Positions 25,683-37,891 of a stretch of 64,000 nt of DNA are shown here, piece by piece. This DNA is from Methylococcaceae bacterium UBA975. Lineage in GTDB: Bacteria; Pseudomonadota; Gammaproteobacteria; Methylococcales; Cycloclasticaceae. A model generated the notes under the pieces. That model saw only the letters and a list, made by a program, of their open reading frames with translations. It had not been told where the DNA came from and did not search any database. The DNA lies in the NCBI GenBank assembly GCA_002292375.1, contig DBBV01000018.1, positions 53,038-117,037 on the forward strand, in the 5' to 3' direction. The first letter of the stretch is position 1. Each line of letters starts with the position of its first letter. The position numbers were made by a program, and so were the translations under genes.

Positions 25683-25840
25683 TTTAAATCTTAGTTTTTT
25701 GGCCTGTTATGTCAATGTAATAGTTTAAAGTTCTAATCAAAGGGTGAGTGAGATTGATAATTAATAACCCGACTATAAACTAAGTCAAACAAAGCACCTA
25801 CGGCCATGCTGCCTCGAATACCGCAGATACGACTCCAACT

Positions 25841-28621
<2,781 letters not shown>

Positions 28622-28811
28622 GCCTTGCTCCTGTCATAACGATCAAATTGAAACGTAAATATATATTGAAAGGCGGCTTATTGGTTAGTTTTTTGGCGCG
28701 ATGTTGAGTGAAAAGGATTCATATCAGATTAAGGTTATTAACCTTATAATGTGTCTTTTTAATAAGCTCGATTTGATGTGGAAAACGGTATGCTTTATTT
28801 ACTAGACAATA

Positions 28812-30563
28812 ATGTTTAATTATTTAAACACTAGACGTGTGTTTTTGCTTTGCACTTTACTATGGTGCTTTGCTGGCAATGCCCAGGCAGCTGAGATGAC
28901 TGTTGTGGTTGATGTGGTGGGCGCTCCTGAGGGAAAGGCGACTGTTTTGCAGAGTGGTCTAAGCATATTTAGGCTAAAAGATAGCGAGCGCCTGACGCCA
29001 AGGCAGCTTCAATTGTTGCATAAACAAGCGATTGATGAGTTGAGCGCTATGTTAAAAGTGTATGGTTTTTATCACGCTAAAATCAGCAGTAAACTAAGCC
29101 AACGAGACAATCAGTGGCATGCTGATTACCAGCTTGATTTAGGTCAACAAGTGCGCATGATTAATGTTGACCTTGCGTTGCAAGGCGACGCGAAAACAGA
29201 TGATAAATTTACGGCTTTCTTGTTAGATTTTCCGCTAAAAAAAGACGCACCTTTCGACCATGAGAGTTACGAAGCGGCGAAGAAAAAATTATTACGCTTA
29301 GGTGTAGAACGCGGGTATTTCGACGCCGAATTAAGCCGCCATACGGTCGAAATTAATACCCTTACTAATACAGCTGTTGTGAGTCTGCACTACAACTCAG
29401 GGTCGCGCTATACCTTTGCCAAATTGGCCTTGCCGAAAACGGTAATCAGTCGCAAAGTGTTAAAAAAACTCGTTCCCTTTAAAGCGGGGGAGCCTTATTT
29501 GGCCAGCAAGGTGTTGGCGTTTAAAAATAATTTACGCAATGCTATTTATTTTAGTTCCGTCGAGGTGGATGTACTGACGGAGCAGCGGCAAAACGGTGAA
29601 GTGGCCTTGGCTGTTAGTTTGGGTGAAGAACGGCAATATAAGTATAACGCGGGGCTTGGTTTTGGTACGGATTCGGGTGCAAGATTGAGCCTTGGTTGGG
29701 AAAACCGTTACCTTAACCAACAAGGTCATCGCTTAAGCGCGGCTTCACGCTTGTCTCAAATTGGCAATAGTGTTTCCGTGGATTATCAAATGCCTTTATT
29801 AAGCGGCCGGGTTTCTGATATTGGTTTTAATGCCGAATTTAAAAATGAAGACACCGATAGCGTACAAAGCCGTTCTTTTGCATTTGGTAGTTACTATAAG
29901 GCTATACGCTGGGGATGGAGTGAAACGGGCGGCCTTAGGGTGTTGAGTGAAAACTTTGATGTGTCAGATGATGATAATACCTCGACCCTGTTGATACCCA
30001 GTATTGCTTGGACAAGGACCTGGGCTGACGATAGCATCTACACCCGACACGGTGGTAAATTATCGTTATCCCTTTCAGGCGCCAGTGAGGCATTGTTATC
30101 AGATACAAGTTTTGCCCAAGCGGTGCTAAGGGGTAAATACATTCATCCTTTAAGCGAGAATGGGCGACTGATAACACGTGCCAGTGTGGGGGCAACGGAA
30201 GTCACTGATTTTGAAAAATTACCGAGTTCGCTACGATTTTTTGCCGGTGGTGATAGTAGTATTCGTGGTTTTGATTATCAATCGCTGGGGCCACTGGGTG
30301 ATGATGGGGAAGTGGAAGGTGGGCGCTACCTAGCCACGGGTAGTGTGGAATATGAAAACATGTTTATGGACAAATGGGGTGCTGCGGTCTTTAGTGATTT
30401 CGGTAACGCGTATAACACCTTGAGTGACCCTATAGAGTATAGCGTTGGACTGGGATTACGCTGGCGTTCACCAATAGGTTTAATTCGCTTTGATATAGCA
30501 AAATCGCTGTCTGATAGCGATAACGGTATCGGTTTTCACCTCGTCATTGGACCTGATTTATGA
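28812..30563 (+). CDS. tamA: Translocation and assembly module outer-membrane protein TamA
   Basis: Omp85-family barrel working with TamB in outer-membrane protein and lipid transport. The 583 residues have a signal peptide (CFAGNAQA), three POTRA-like domains (about 25-270; GFYHAKISSKL, RGYFDAELSRHTVEI, GEPYLASKVLAFKNNL), then a 16-strand-type barrel with the Omp85 motif FFAGGDSSIRGFDYQSLGP and the end LVIGPDL. It overlaps tamB by 4 bp (ATGA), so the pair is translationally coupled. Confidence 0.95.
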   Translation: MFNYLNTRRVFLLCTLLWCFAGNAQAAEMTVVVDVVGAPEGKATVLQSGLSIFRLKDSERLTPRQLQLLHKQAIDELSAMLKVYGFYHAKISSKLSQRDNQWHADYQLDLGQQVRMINVDLALQGDAKTDDKFTAFLLDFPLKKDAPFDHESYEAAKKKLLRLGVERGYFDAELSRHTVEINTLTNTAVVSLHYNSGSRYTFAKLALPKTVISRKVLKKLVPFKAGEPYLASKVLAFKNNLRNAIYFSSVEVDVLTEQRQNGEVALAVSLGEERQYKYNAGLGFGTDSGARLSLGWENRYLNQQGHRLSAASRLSQIGNSVSVDYQMPLLSGRVSDIGFNAEFKNEDTDSVQSRSFAFGSYYKAIRWGWSETGGLRVLSENFDVSDDDNTSTLLIPSIAWTRTWADDSIYTRHGGKLSLSLSGASEALLSDTSFAQAVLRGKYIHPLSENGRLITRASVGATEVTDFEKLPSSLRFFAGGDSSIRGFDYQSLGPLGDDGEVEGGRYLATGSVEYENMFMDKWGAAVFSDFGNAYNTLSDPIEYSVGLGLRWRSPIGLIRFDIAKSLSDSDNGIGFHLVIGPDL

Positions 30564-33500
30564 TCCGTCGTTTACTTATATTAATACTTGCAACGGCTTG
30601 TTTATTGGCAGCCCTTATCGCCTGGGTACTAATGACCGAATCGGGCCTTTCAGCATCCCTTAGTATGGCGCAGCAGTGGCTGCCAGGCTTAAGCGTAAAC
30701 CAGGTCACGGGGCGTCTAAATCAATCGGCCACGCTTGAGGGTATCGTTTATCGTGTCGATGATCAGGAGAACTATCAAATAGAGAGCCTAAGCATTCGCC
30801 TGTCGCCTTTAGCTTTATTGCGTGGCCGCCTAGTCGTTGACCAGTTATTTCTAGATGGACTTGAGTTGACAGCGGGTAAGGCTGCGGAGGGCGCAACCTT
30901 CCAGCTGCCAGAGTTGGTACTGCCGATACCGATTAGTATTACAGATTTACGCCTTAGTCGGGTCACACGGCTTAACGAACTATCACAAAGCACAACGCTT
31001 GTAAGCGACTTATCCGCATCGTTAGCTGCATCGCGGCAACAAGTCATCGTTAAACAGCTACGTGTCCAAACGGATGATGAAACTGGCTTTGAACTAGAAG
31101 GAACCCTTGCGTTAAACGGTGAGGATGCTACGAATATGGCCTATCGCTGGCATGCAATGAAGAACGGAAAAGTGCTATCAGCGGAAGGGCAAATTAAAGG
31201 CAATTTGGCCGAATTGATGATCGATCAGCAAATGCTTGAACCGTTTAAATCCAGTCAAACGATTAAAGCGACGCATTTATTAAATGATTTAACCTGGGAG
31301 GCACAAGCCAATCTAAGCAATGTAATATTGTCAGATCTAGCCACTTCGCAACAAGGCCGCATAACAACGGCCACGTTAATAGCCAGTGGTACTAAACAAC
31401 AGGCAACGTTGACGCTGCAAGGGCAGCTGGCAGAGCATGCATTAGACGAATTCACCTTAGCGATTGAGGCAAACAGCAACGCATTGGATACATGGTTTGT
31501 TAATGCACAGCTAAGCTCTTCAAACAAGGCGAAACTTGCGTTGACGGGTTCGCTACAGTCGCCGTTTGATGCCTTGAAAATGGATCTGCAAGGTAGTTGG
31601 CAGGCATTGTTTTGGCCGTTGAATAAAGAGGCAGGCTTTTTGCACAGCCGTAAGGGGCAATTTTCGCTGTTGGGCGACGCTGATCAATATCGAGTTAAAG
31701 CCTCGGGTGATCTGGCGCTAGAGCAACAGCAGACGACGTTTTCGATAGACATTGATGCAACAACAGAGCGTTTAATGTTTAAGCAGTTTGAGCTAAAAGG
31801 GCTCGATGGCGTAACAACTGCAAGCGGTGAAGTGCAGCTTAGTTCAGATGAGCCGGTGTACCAGCTGCAAGCGAAGTTAAATAAGTTAACCATTCCGCGT
31901 GCCTTGAGTGGGCGAATGATGGTTATTAATAACGGCACTGTGAGTTTATCGGGTCCGATGAGCGCGCCGATGCTAAAGGCACAAGCAGCGGTCTTAGTTG
32001 ATGCTAAAGCGATTAATGTGACCTTGTCGTCTCAGCTTGATGCGGCGGGTAACAATAAATTGGATCTGCTTGTTAAAGCAGGCAATGGCACAGCTAAATT
32101 TAACGGTTCGGCGCAATGGGCAGATTCTTTTAAGTTGAATGGCGTCGTTACCTTAACTAAATTCGACCCGAGTGTATTGGCAAAAGAGTGGCCTGGAGCA
32201 CTGTCCGGTGGTTGGCAAATGAGTGTGTTGGAACAGCAAGATAAAAGCGTTGATGTTCAGGTTCGGGCTTTAAATATAAGAGGCCCTTTAAGACAGCGGG
32301 CGCTAAAAATAGTGGCCGATGCGAACTATGTTAACGGTCAGCTTATTGTTCCATCACTCCAAATCAATACGGCTCAATCGATGATCCGAGCTAAGGGGTA
32401 TTTTAAAAAACAGTTAAACTTTGACTGGTCGATAGACTCCCCTAATTTGGCTGATTTTCACCCCGAGCTGGCTGGGCAATTACAGGCCAGCGGTACGCTC
32501 TTAGGCACTGCCGCCGAACCGTCGATACGCGCTAAAATACGGGGTAAAAACATCACCTATAGCGACTATATCCAGCTTGGAACTGTCGATTCTAATGTAC
32601 GTATAGCGATGCTTGAAACGGGTCGAATTGACACCACGGTTAAATTTTCGGGCTTATCGGTTAATGATGTACACGACATAAACGGAAACGTGGCGATTGC
32701 TGGTCGCTTAAATGATCACACTATCGCGATTCAGGCGAACGATAAGACATCAACCGCTTCTGCACGAGCATCCGGCGGTTATGCTAAGCGACAATGGCAA
32801 GGCAAGTTTAATCAAATTCAAATGACCCAAGGTACTAATACGCCTTGGCAAGCGGATAAATTTGGAACAGTTGTGCTGACTAAAAACAGCGTGAACATTG
32901 CGCAACATTGCTTACAAGCTGAGGGTAGTCGTTTTTGTCTGCAAGCCCGTTATGCAGAGACAGGGCACTGGTACAGTCAATTTAACCTAGCTGCGATCCC
33001 CGTTAGTATTGCACAAGCTTATAGCCGCTTTATTGCCCCGTTACACGGTGAGCTAAATGGCGACATTAAACTGAATGGCTACGAATCTTACCCGACGGAA
33101 GGCAGTGGCCAACTGAGTGTGCAAAATGCACGTGTCTTAGTGTCAGATAGTGAGGCAGCAGAAAAAAAATTCATCGCCTTAAACAAGTTGGATTTGTCTT
33201 ACCAATTAAAGGACAGTAAAAGTTTTATTGATATTATTTTGGCGCCAAATTTGCCGGGTGTTAGCCCGTTAACGGGGCGGCTGATGATGGCGGATATCAA
33301 AACCGTTTTATTAAACCCAGAAAAATCACCGTTATCCGGTTATTTAAAAACAACGGTTGATGATTTGTCTGTTATTGATACCTTGCACACCGATTATGAC
33401 AAGCTAAAAGGTCAATTAAAGCTTGATCTAACAGTGTCAGGCACGGTTAAACAAACGTCTATTAATGGCCAACTTGCGTTGACTGATGGGCAGGTGTATT

Positions 33501-34582
33501 TACCCCGCTTAGGCCTAAGCCTAGAAGCGCTGAACCTAATGGCAAGCGGCGATCTATCGAAGGGTATTAAACTCGATTACCACGTCAAATCGGGCAAAGG
33601 TCAGTTAAACGGGGATGCGCTGATCAATCAGACAAAGCAAGGATGGAGCGTGCTGAGTTCACTCAAGGGTGACAACATTGAGGTATTGAACCTACCCGAG
33701 GCCTACGTGGTCGCTTCGCCGGATTTGCAGTTTACCTTGAACGATAAAACGTCACAGTTGTCTGGGACGGTTAGGGTACCGACTGCAGAGCTGGTGCCAG
33801 TGCAGTTTAATGCCTCGGTCACGGCCAGTGACGACGTGGTGATTATTAATGGGCCGGTGCAAAAAGAAGGGCGGTCTGTAGCGACTGACTTTAATGTAAA
33901 CGTATTGTTAGGTGATAAAGTCAAAGTTAATGGTCTAGGTTTTGGCGGTCGATTAACGGGTAAATTGCTAATCAGTGGGAATAGCAAAAAACTGTTACTT
34001 GGTACGGGCGATATTTTTATTAAAGACGGCAGTTATGAGGCCTATGGGCAAAAATTAGACATTGATAATGGGAAAATACAGTTTACCGGTGGTGCCATAG
34101 AAAACCCTAGTATAGACATTAAGGCGACTAGAAAAAGCGGGAAAGTACTGGCCGGATTGCAACTGACTGGCACGGTAGATGATCCCTTGGTTGCCCTTTT
34201 TTCACGCCCATCGATGAGCGATGACAACATTCTGTCGTACTTAATGATTGGTCGGCCGTTGGCTGGCGCTTCCGCAGCCGATGCCGCGATGCTTGCTTCA
34301 GCCGCCACTGGCTTAGGTATTAAGGGCGGTAATATGTTGGGCGAACAAATTGCGAGCACGTTTGGCCTAGATTGGTTTGCGATTAACGGTAACGGGGGGG
34401 GTGATACCGCCTTACAAATCGGTAAGTACCTCTCGCCTAAATTATATTTAAGCTACGGCATTGGCTTGTTTGAACCGGTTAGCACGGTTAATTTAAACTA
34501 CGAATTAAATAAAAACTGGTCGGTAAAAACGGAGTCGGGTGTCGAAACAGGGGTTGATATCTTATATAGCCGAGAACGATGA
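30560..34582 (+). CDS. tamB: Translocation and assembly module inner-membrane protein TamB
   Basis: AsmA/bridge-like lipid-transfer protein of 1340 residues (E. coli 1259). The N-terminal signal anchor is LLILILATACLLAALIAWVL. A very long beta-taco region of repeated short strands follows. The DUF490/TamB C-terminus contains VKVNGLGFGGRLTGKL, GTGDIFIKDGSYEAYGQKL, GAIENPSIDIKA and SDDNILSYLMIGRPLAG. It is coupled to tamA. No frameshift despite the length. Confidence 0.95.
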   Translation: MIRRLLILILATACLLAALIAWVLMTESGLSASLSMAQQWLPGLSVNQVTGRLNQSATLEGIVYRVDDQENYQIESLSIRLSPLALLRGRLVVDQLFLDGLELTAGKAAEGATFQLPELVLPIPISITDLRLSRVTRLNELSQSTTLVSDLSASLAASRQQVIVKQLRVQTDDETGFELEGTLALNGEDATNMAYRWHAMKNGKVLSAEGQIKGNLAELMIDQQMLEPFKSSQTIKATHLLNDLTWEAQANLSNVILSDLATSQQGRITTATLIASGTKQQATLTLQGQLAEHALDEFTLAIEANSNALDTWFVNAQLSSSNKAKLALTGSLQSPFDALKMDLQGSWQALFWPLNKEAGFLHSRKGQFSLLGDADQYRVKASGDLALEQQQTTFSIDIDATTERLMFKQFELKGLDGVTTASGEVQLSSDEPVYQLQAKLNKLTIPRALSGRMMVINNGTVSLSGPMSAPMLKAQAAVLVDAKAINVTLSSQLDAAGNNKLDLLVKAGNGTAKFNGSAQWADSFKLNGVVTLTKFDPSVLAKEWPGALSGGWQMSVLEQQDKSVDVQVRALNIRGPLRQRALKIVADANYVNGQLIVPSLQINTAQSMIRAKGYFKKQLNFDWSIDSPNLADFHPELAGQLQASGTLLGTAAEPSIRAKIRGKNITYSDYIQLGTVDSNVRIAMLETGRIDTTVKFSGLSVNDVHDINGNVAIAGRLNDHTIAIQANDKTSTASARASGGYAKRQWQGKFNQIQMTQGTNTPWQADKFGTVVLTKNSVNIAQHCLQAEGSRFCLQARYAETGHWYSQFNLAAIPVSIAQAYSRFIAPLHGELNGDIKLNGYESYPTEGSGQLSVQNARVLVSDSEAAEKKFIALNKLDLSYQLKDSKSFIDIILAPNLPGVSPLTGRLMMADIKTVLLNPEKSPLSGYLKTTVDDLSVIDTLHTDYDKLKGQLKLDLTVSGTVKQTSINGQLALTDGQVYLPRLGLSLEALNLMASGDLSKGIKLDYHVKSGKGQLNGDALINQTKQGWSVLSSLKGDNIEVLNLPEAYVVASPDLQFTLNDKTSQLSGTVRVPTAELVPVQFNASVTASDDVVIINGPVQKEGRSVATDFNVNVLLGDKVKVNGLGFGGRLTGKLLISGNSKKLLLGTGDIFIKDGSYEAYGQKLDIDNGKIQFTGGAIENPSIDIKATRKSGKVLAGLQLTGTVDDPLVALFSRPSMSDDNILSYLMIGRPLAGASAADAAMLASAATGLGIKGGNMLGEQIASTFGLDWFAINGNGGGDTALQIGKYLSPKLYLSYGIGLFEPVSTVNLNYELNKNWSVKTESGVETGVDILYSRER

Positions 34583-34675
34583 GCTGGATCAGATTGAGTG
34601 ACCTTTGGCATAGACTTTTTGTAGCGGCTGTGTTTTTATAAAAAAATAACAACATAAGCCATTAAGAACGAAGGC

Positions 34676-35053
34676 ATGAAAAATAACCTATTAACCGTCT
34701 TGATATTGATTATTATCAGCTCGCCCGTGGCTTCTGCGTTTAGCCATTGTTCGGCTATGCAGACGAGTCATGCTGAGTCGATGTCGGAGATGATGGGTAC
34801 AGATCAAACCGTTTCAAGCATGTCGATGATGGACCATCGGACTATGTCAATGGACACAATGATCGACTCAACTGACGCCTGCGACTGTGATGTAACAATG
34901 GATTGTGCTGGGCATGCTAGCGCCTATGTTACCCCTCATGCCGTCGGCACAAGTCATACGAGTTTATTGGTTAAGCTAACCCCGCTTAATCGTCAGTTCC
35001 CTCAAAGTACCAGTTACTCCCCAGAAATCAAACCACCCTGTTTAATCGTATAA
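34676..35053 (+). CDS. Small Met/His/Cys-rich periplasmic protein, probable copper-binding
   Basis: A 125-residue protein with a Sec signal peptide (LTVLILIIISSPVASA). The mature region is packed with Met (about eleven between residues 28 and 75, with MM, MSMM and MSMDTM clusters), His, and Cys pairs (CDCD, DCAGH), ending PEIKPPCLIV. Met- and His-rich sequences like this bind Cu(I)/Ag(I). Position directly before CusC-, CusB- and CusA-like genes supports a periplasmic copper role. No named family is recognised with certainty. Confidence 0.72.
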   Translation: MKNNLLTVLILIIISSPVASAFSHCSAMQTSHAESMSEMMGTDQTVSSMSMMDHRTMSMDTMIDSTDACDCDVTMDCAGHASAYVTPHAVGTSHTSLLVKLTPLNRQFPQSTSYSPEIKPPCLIV

Positions 35054-35175
35054 TAGGGGGCAGTTCGCCTTTCGTTTACGTGGCTATTGCTATTATCTAG
35101 TGAGCGTTTAATCAGTCTACCCCCTGTCGAATATTTTAATGCTAACGCGTTATCACTACGATTTATGGGGATTTT

Positions 35176-36456
35176 ATGGCTTTACTTAACAACTTTATTT
35201 TCTTGCTGCTGCTTTGTTTACTCAGCAGCACTACTTATGGGCAAACGGCTGAGACATTAACGCTGGAAAAAGCTTTACAACTAGCGGTTGAAAACAACCC
35301 AAGCCTTGCTGAAATGCAAGCACGTTCGGATGCAATGGCGGATATTCCGTCTCAACTGGCAACGCTGCCCGATCCGATAGTTAGCCTGAATGCGTTAAAT
35401 TTACCGACAGATAGCTTTGATTTGGATCAAGAAAACATGACCCAATTACAAGCGGGTTTCTCACAGATGCTCCCTTTTCCCGGTAAACTGGGTCTACGTG
35501 AGGCAGGGGCAACGCATGAGGCGCAGGCCGCTGCCCACAGCGTTACCGAAGCGCGTTGGCTGTTACTGCGTGATGTTAAAAAAGCTTGGTGGAGTTTAGT
35601 TTATCTTGACCATGCGTTAAAAATTATTGCCGCAAATCAGGGTTTACTTCAGCAATTTGTCGATATCGCTCAGTCTAAATACCAAGTGGGTCAGGGTTTA
35701 CAGCAAGATGTTTTGCTCGCGCAACTAGAGTTGTCCAAATTGCTAGATAATACGCTCGGCTTACAAGCTGCGCGTGATGGGGTTAGGGCGCGCTTAAATC
35801 GCTTGATTGATCGCTCGGCTGATCAGCCAATTACTCTAACAGTCATCCCTTTGGACCGTTTGCCGACACTGAAAAAAGAACGTGAGTTATTTGCTTTTGC
35901 GGACGCTCATCGCGCTTTGTTAGCGGTAAAACGTGAGTCGGTTGAAGCGGCGCAATCACGTTTAGCCTTAGCCAAAAAGGACTTTTACCCAGACTTTAAT
36001 GTCGGTGCTTTTTATAGTGTGCGCGACGATATGCCTAATGGACAAGAGCGGGCCGATTTTCTTAGCCTAAGGCTCAGTATGAATCTGCCGATTTTTACTG
36101 ACAGCAAACAACAAAAAGCAGTCGACCAACGTAACAAAGAAGTGCTGCAAACAAAGTTTTCATTACGTGACACGGCTAATCGAGTGCATAGCGAAATATC
36201 TACGGCCTACAGCCACTACCAAAAAAGCAGTCAACAGGTGCAGTTATTCAAAACTGGGATTATTCCCCAAGCACGTCAAACGGTCGCTTCAATGTTAGCG
36301 GGTTACCAAGTCGATAAGGTGGACTTTTTAAATTTGGTGCGTAGCCAAATCACCCTTTACAACTACGAAACCCAATATTGGAAAGCCTTAACAGAAGCCA
36401 ATCAAACACTGGCGCAATTAATAGCCGTGGTCGGCAAGGAAGAAATTTATGAGTAA
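35176..36456 (+). CDS. TolC-family outer-membrane factor, CusC-like
   Basis: Outer-membrane channel of a tripartite heavy-metal efflux pump. The 426 residues have a signal peptide (ending near TTYGQT) and the TolC repeat: TLEKALQLAVENNPSLAEM, then long coiled-coil helices and a second repeat with VDFLNLVRSQITLYNYETQYWKAL. The segment TQLQAGFSQMLPFPGKLGLRE is typical of CusC/CzcC proteins beside HME-RND pumps. It overlaps the adaptor gene by 8 bp. Confidence 0.9.
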   Translation: MALLNNFIFLLLLCLLSSTTYGQTAETLTLEKALQLAVENNPSLAEMQARSDAMADIPSQLATLPDPIVSLNALNLPTDSFDLDQENMTQLQAGFSQMLPFPGKLGLREAGATHEAQAAAHSVTEARWLLLRDVKKAWWSLVYLDHALKIIAANQGLLQQFVDIAQSKYQVGQGLQQDVLLAQLELSKLLDNTLGLQAARDGVRARLNRLIDRSADQPITLTVIPLDRLPTLKKERELFAFADAHRALLAVKRESVEAAQSRLALAKKDFYPDFNVGAFYSVRDDMPNGQERADFLSLRLSMNLPIFTDSKQQKAVDQRNKEVLQTKFSLRDTANRVHSEISTAYSHYQKSSQQVQLFKTGIIPQARQTVASMLAGYQVDKVDFLNLVRSQITLYNYETQYWKALTEANQTLAQLIAVVGKEEIYE

Positions 36457-37891
36457 TAAAACAGTCTGGTTAGCAACCCCTGTGATTTTAGCTATCGGCT
36501 TAATGACAGGGTATTGGTTTGCTACGGCAGAACACTCGAATGCACCCGGCATGGCGCAAGAGGGTAGCACCACTATTCTATTTTATAGGCACCCCATGAA
36601 TGGTGAAATCACCTCACCCGTACCCGCCAAGGATGACATGGGCATGGACTATATACCGGTATATGCTGAAGCAGATAAAAGTGAAACAACACAAATTTTA
36701 TTTTATCGGAACCCCATGAACGCTGAAATAACATCACCGGTACCAGCCAAAGATGATATGGGGATGGATTATCTGCCGGTTTATGCAGAGTCAGATCAGG
36801 GTGATAGCTTAGCCGTAGGTACAGTTAAAATTGATGGTGTCACCACGCAAAACATTGGCGTTAGAACTACCAAAGCGATTGAGTTTTCCATGTCGCATTC
36901 CGTCAGAGCCGTTGGACGGGTTGCCTACGATGAAGAAAAAATGGTACGTCTGCACCCAAAAACAGAGGGTTGGATCGAACAGATGTACGTGGATAAAACG
37001 GGTCAATGGGTCAAACAAGACACCCAGTTACTGAGTATTTATTCGCCGCAGTTGGTGGCTAGCCAAGAAGAGTACCTCTTAGCGCTTAATAACGTTAAAG
37101 CCTTGGAAAAAAGCCCAATTGATACCATCCGTTACGGTGCAGAAGCCTTGCTAAATAGTTCACGCGAGCGTTTGAAGCTTTTGGATTTTCCAGCCCATCA
37201 GATGGTGGAGTTGGATAAAACACACAAGGTAAAAAAGAGCATCCATATTCACAGCCCCAAAGAAGGCATCGTGATGAACATTGGCGCGCGAGAAGGTCAA
37301 TTTGTTAGTCCAAAGACAGAACTTTATATGATTGCGGACTTAAGAAAGGTTTGGGTGTACGCAAATATTTATGAATATGAATTGCCGTGGGTAAAGGAGG
37401 GGGACTCGGTTGATATGCAATTGGTAGGCATTCCAGGGCGAATTTTTAAAGGCCATTTGGCGTATATCTACCCGTACGCCGAAGCAAAAACACGAACCAT
37501 CAAGGTGCGCGTGGTGTTTGATAACCCGGAGTTATTATTAAAACCCAACATGTTTGCTGATTTAACCATTCACGCTGACCCACAAGCCAAGACGGTGGTT
37601 ATACCCTCGGAAGCAGTAGTGCGTTCGGGCTCCCGCAACCAAGTATTCGTGGTACGTGATAAAGGCAAGTTTGAGCCAAGGATAGTGAGCTTGGGTCTTG
37701 AGTCTAATGGCAAAATAGCCATTTTAGACGGGCTAAAGGTTGGCGAAGAAGTGGTTACCTCGGGTCAGTTTTTGATCGATTCCGAATCAAAATTGCGTGA
37801 GGCCACGGCAAAAATGCTCGAATTAATGTCGAGTAATAAACCGTCCCCGAGCGAGTCAATTAATGCGGCTGAGGCGTTTGCACATGATTAA
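36449..37891 (+). CDS. RND efflux periplasmic adaptor, CusB-like, with duplicated metal-binding motif
   Basis: Membrane-fusion protein of 480 residues. After the N-terminal anchor (about 5-25) come two near-identical copies of the CusB N-terminal metal-binding motif, at residues 43-74 and 83-114. Both contain LFYR-x-PMN-x-EITSPVPAKDDMGMDY and PVYAE. The usual adaptor follows: barrel-sandwich (VGRVAYDEEKMVRLHPKTEG), helical hairpin (about 195-260), beta-barrel (VWVYANIYEYELPWVKEGD) and membrane-proximal domain. The Met-rich motif points to Cu/Ag. It overlaps cusA by 8 bp. Confidence 0.93.
   Translation: MSNKTVWLATPVILAIGLMTGYWFATAEHSNAPGMAQEGSTTILFYRHPMNGEITSPVPAKDDMGMDYIPVYAEADKSETTQILFYRNPMNAEITSPVPAKDDMGMDYLPVYAESDQGDSLAVGTVKIDGVTTQNIGVRTTKAIEFSMSHSVRAVGRVAYDEEKMVRLHPKTEGWIEQMYVDKTGQWVKQDTQLLSIYSPQLVASQEEYLLALNNVKALEKSPIDTIRYGAEALLNSSRERLKLLDFPAHQMVELDKTHKVKKSIHIHSPKEGIVMNIGAREGQFVSPKTELYMIADLRKVWVYANIYEYELPWVKEGDSVDMQLVGIPGRIFKGHLAYIYPYAEAKTRTIKVRVVFDNPELLLKPNMFADLTIHADPQAKTVVIPSEAVVRSGSRNQVFVVRDKGKFEPRIVSLGLESNGKIAILDGLKVGEEVVTSGQFLIDSESKLREATAKMLELMSSNKPSPSESINAAEAFAHD
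36575..36790 (+). repeat. Tandem repeat inside the cusB-like gene (40 codons apart)
   Basis: Two copies at 36575-36670 and 36695-36790 encode nearly the same 32 residues at an exact 120-bp offset. Many third-codon positions differ, so the duplication is not recent and the protein sequence has been held under selection. Confidence 0.92.
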
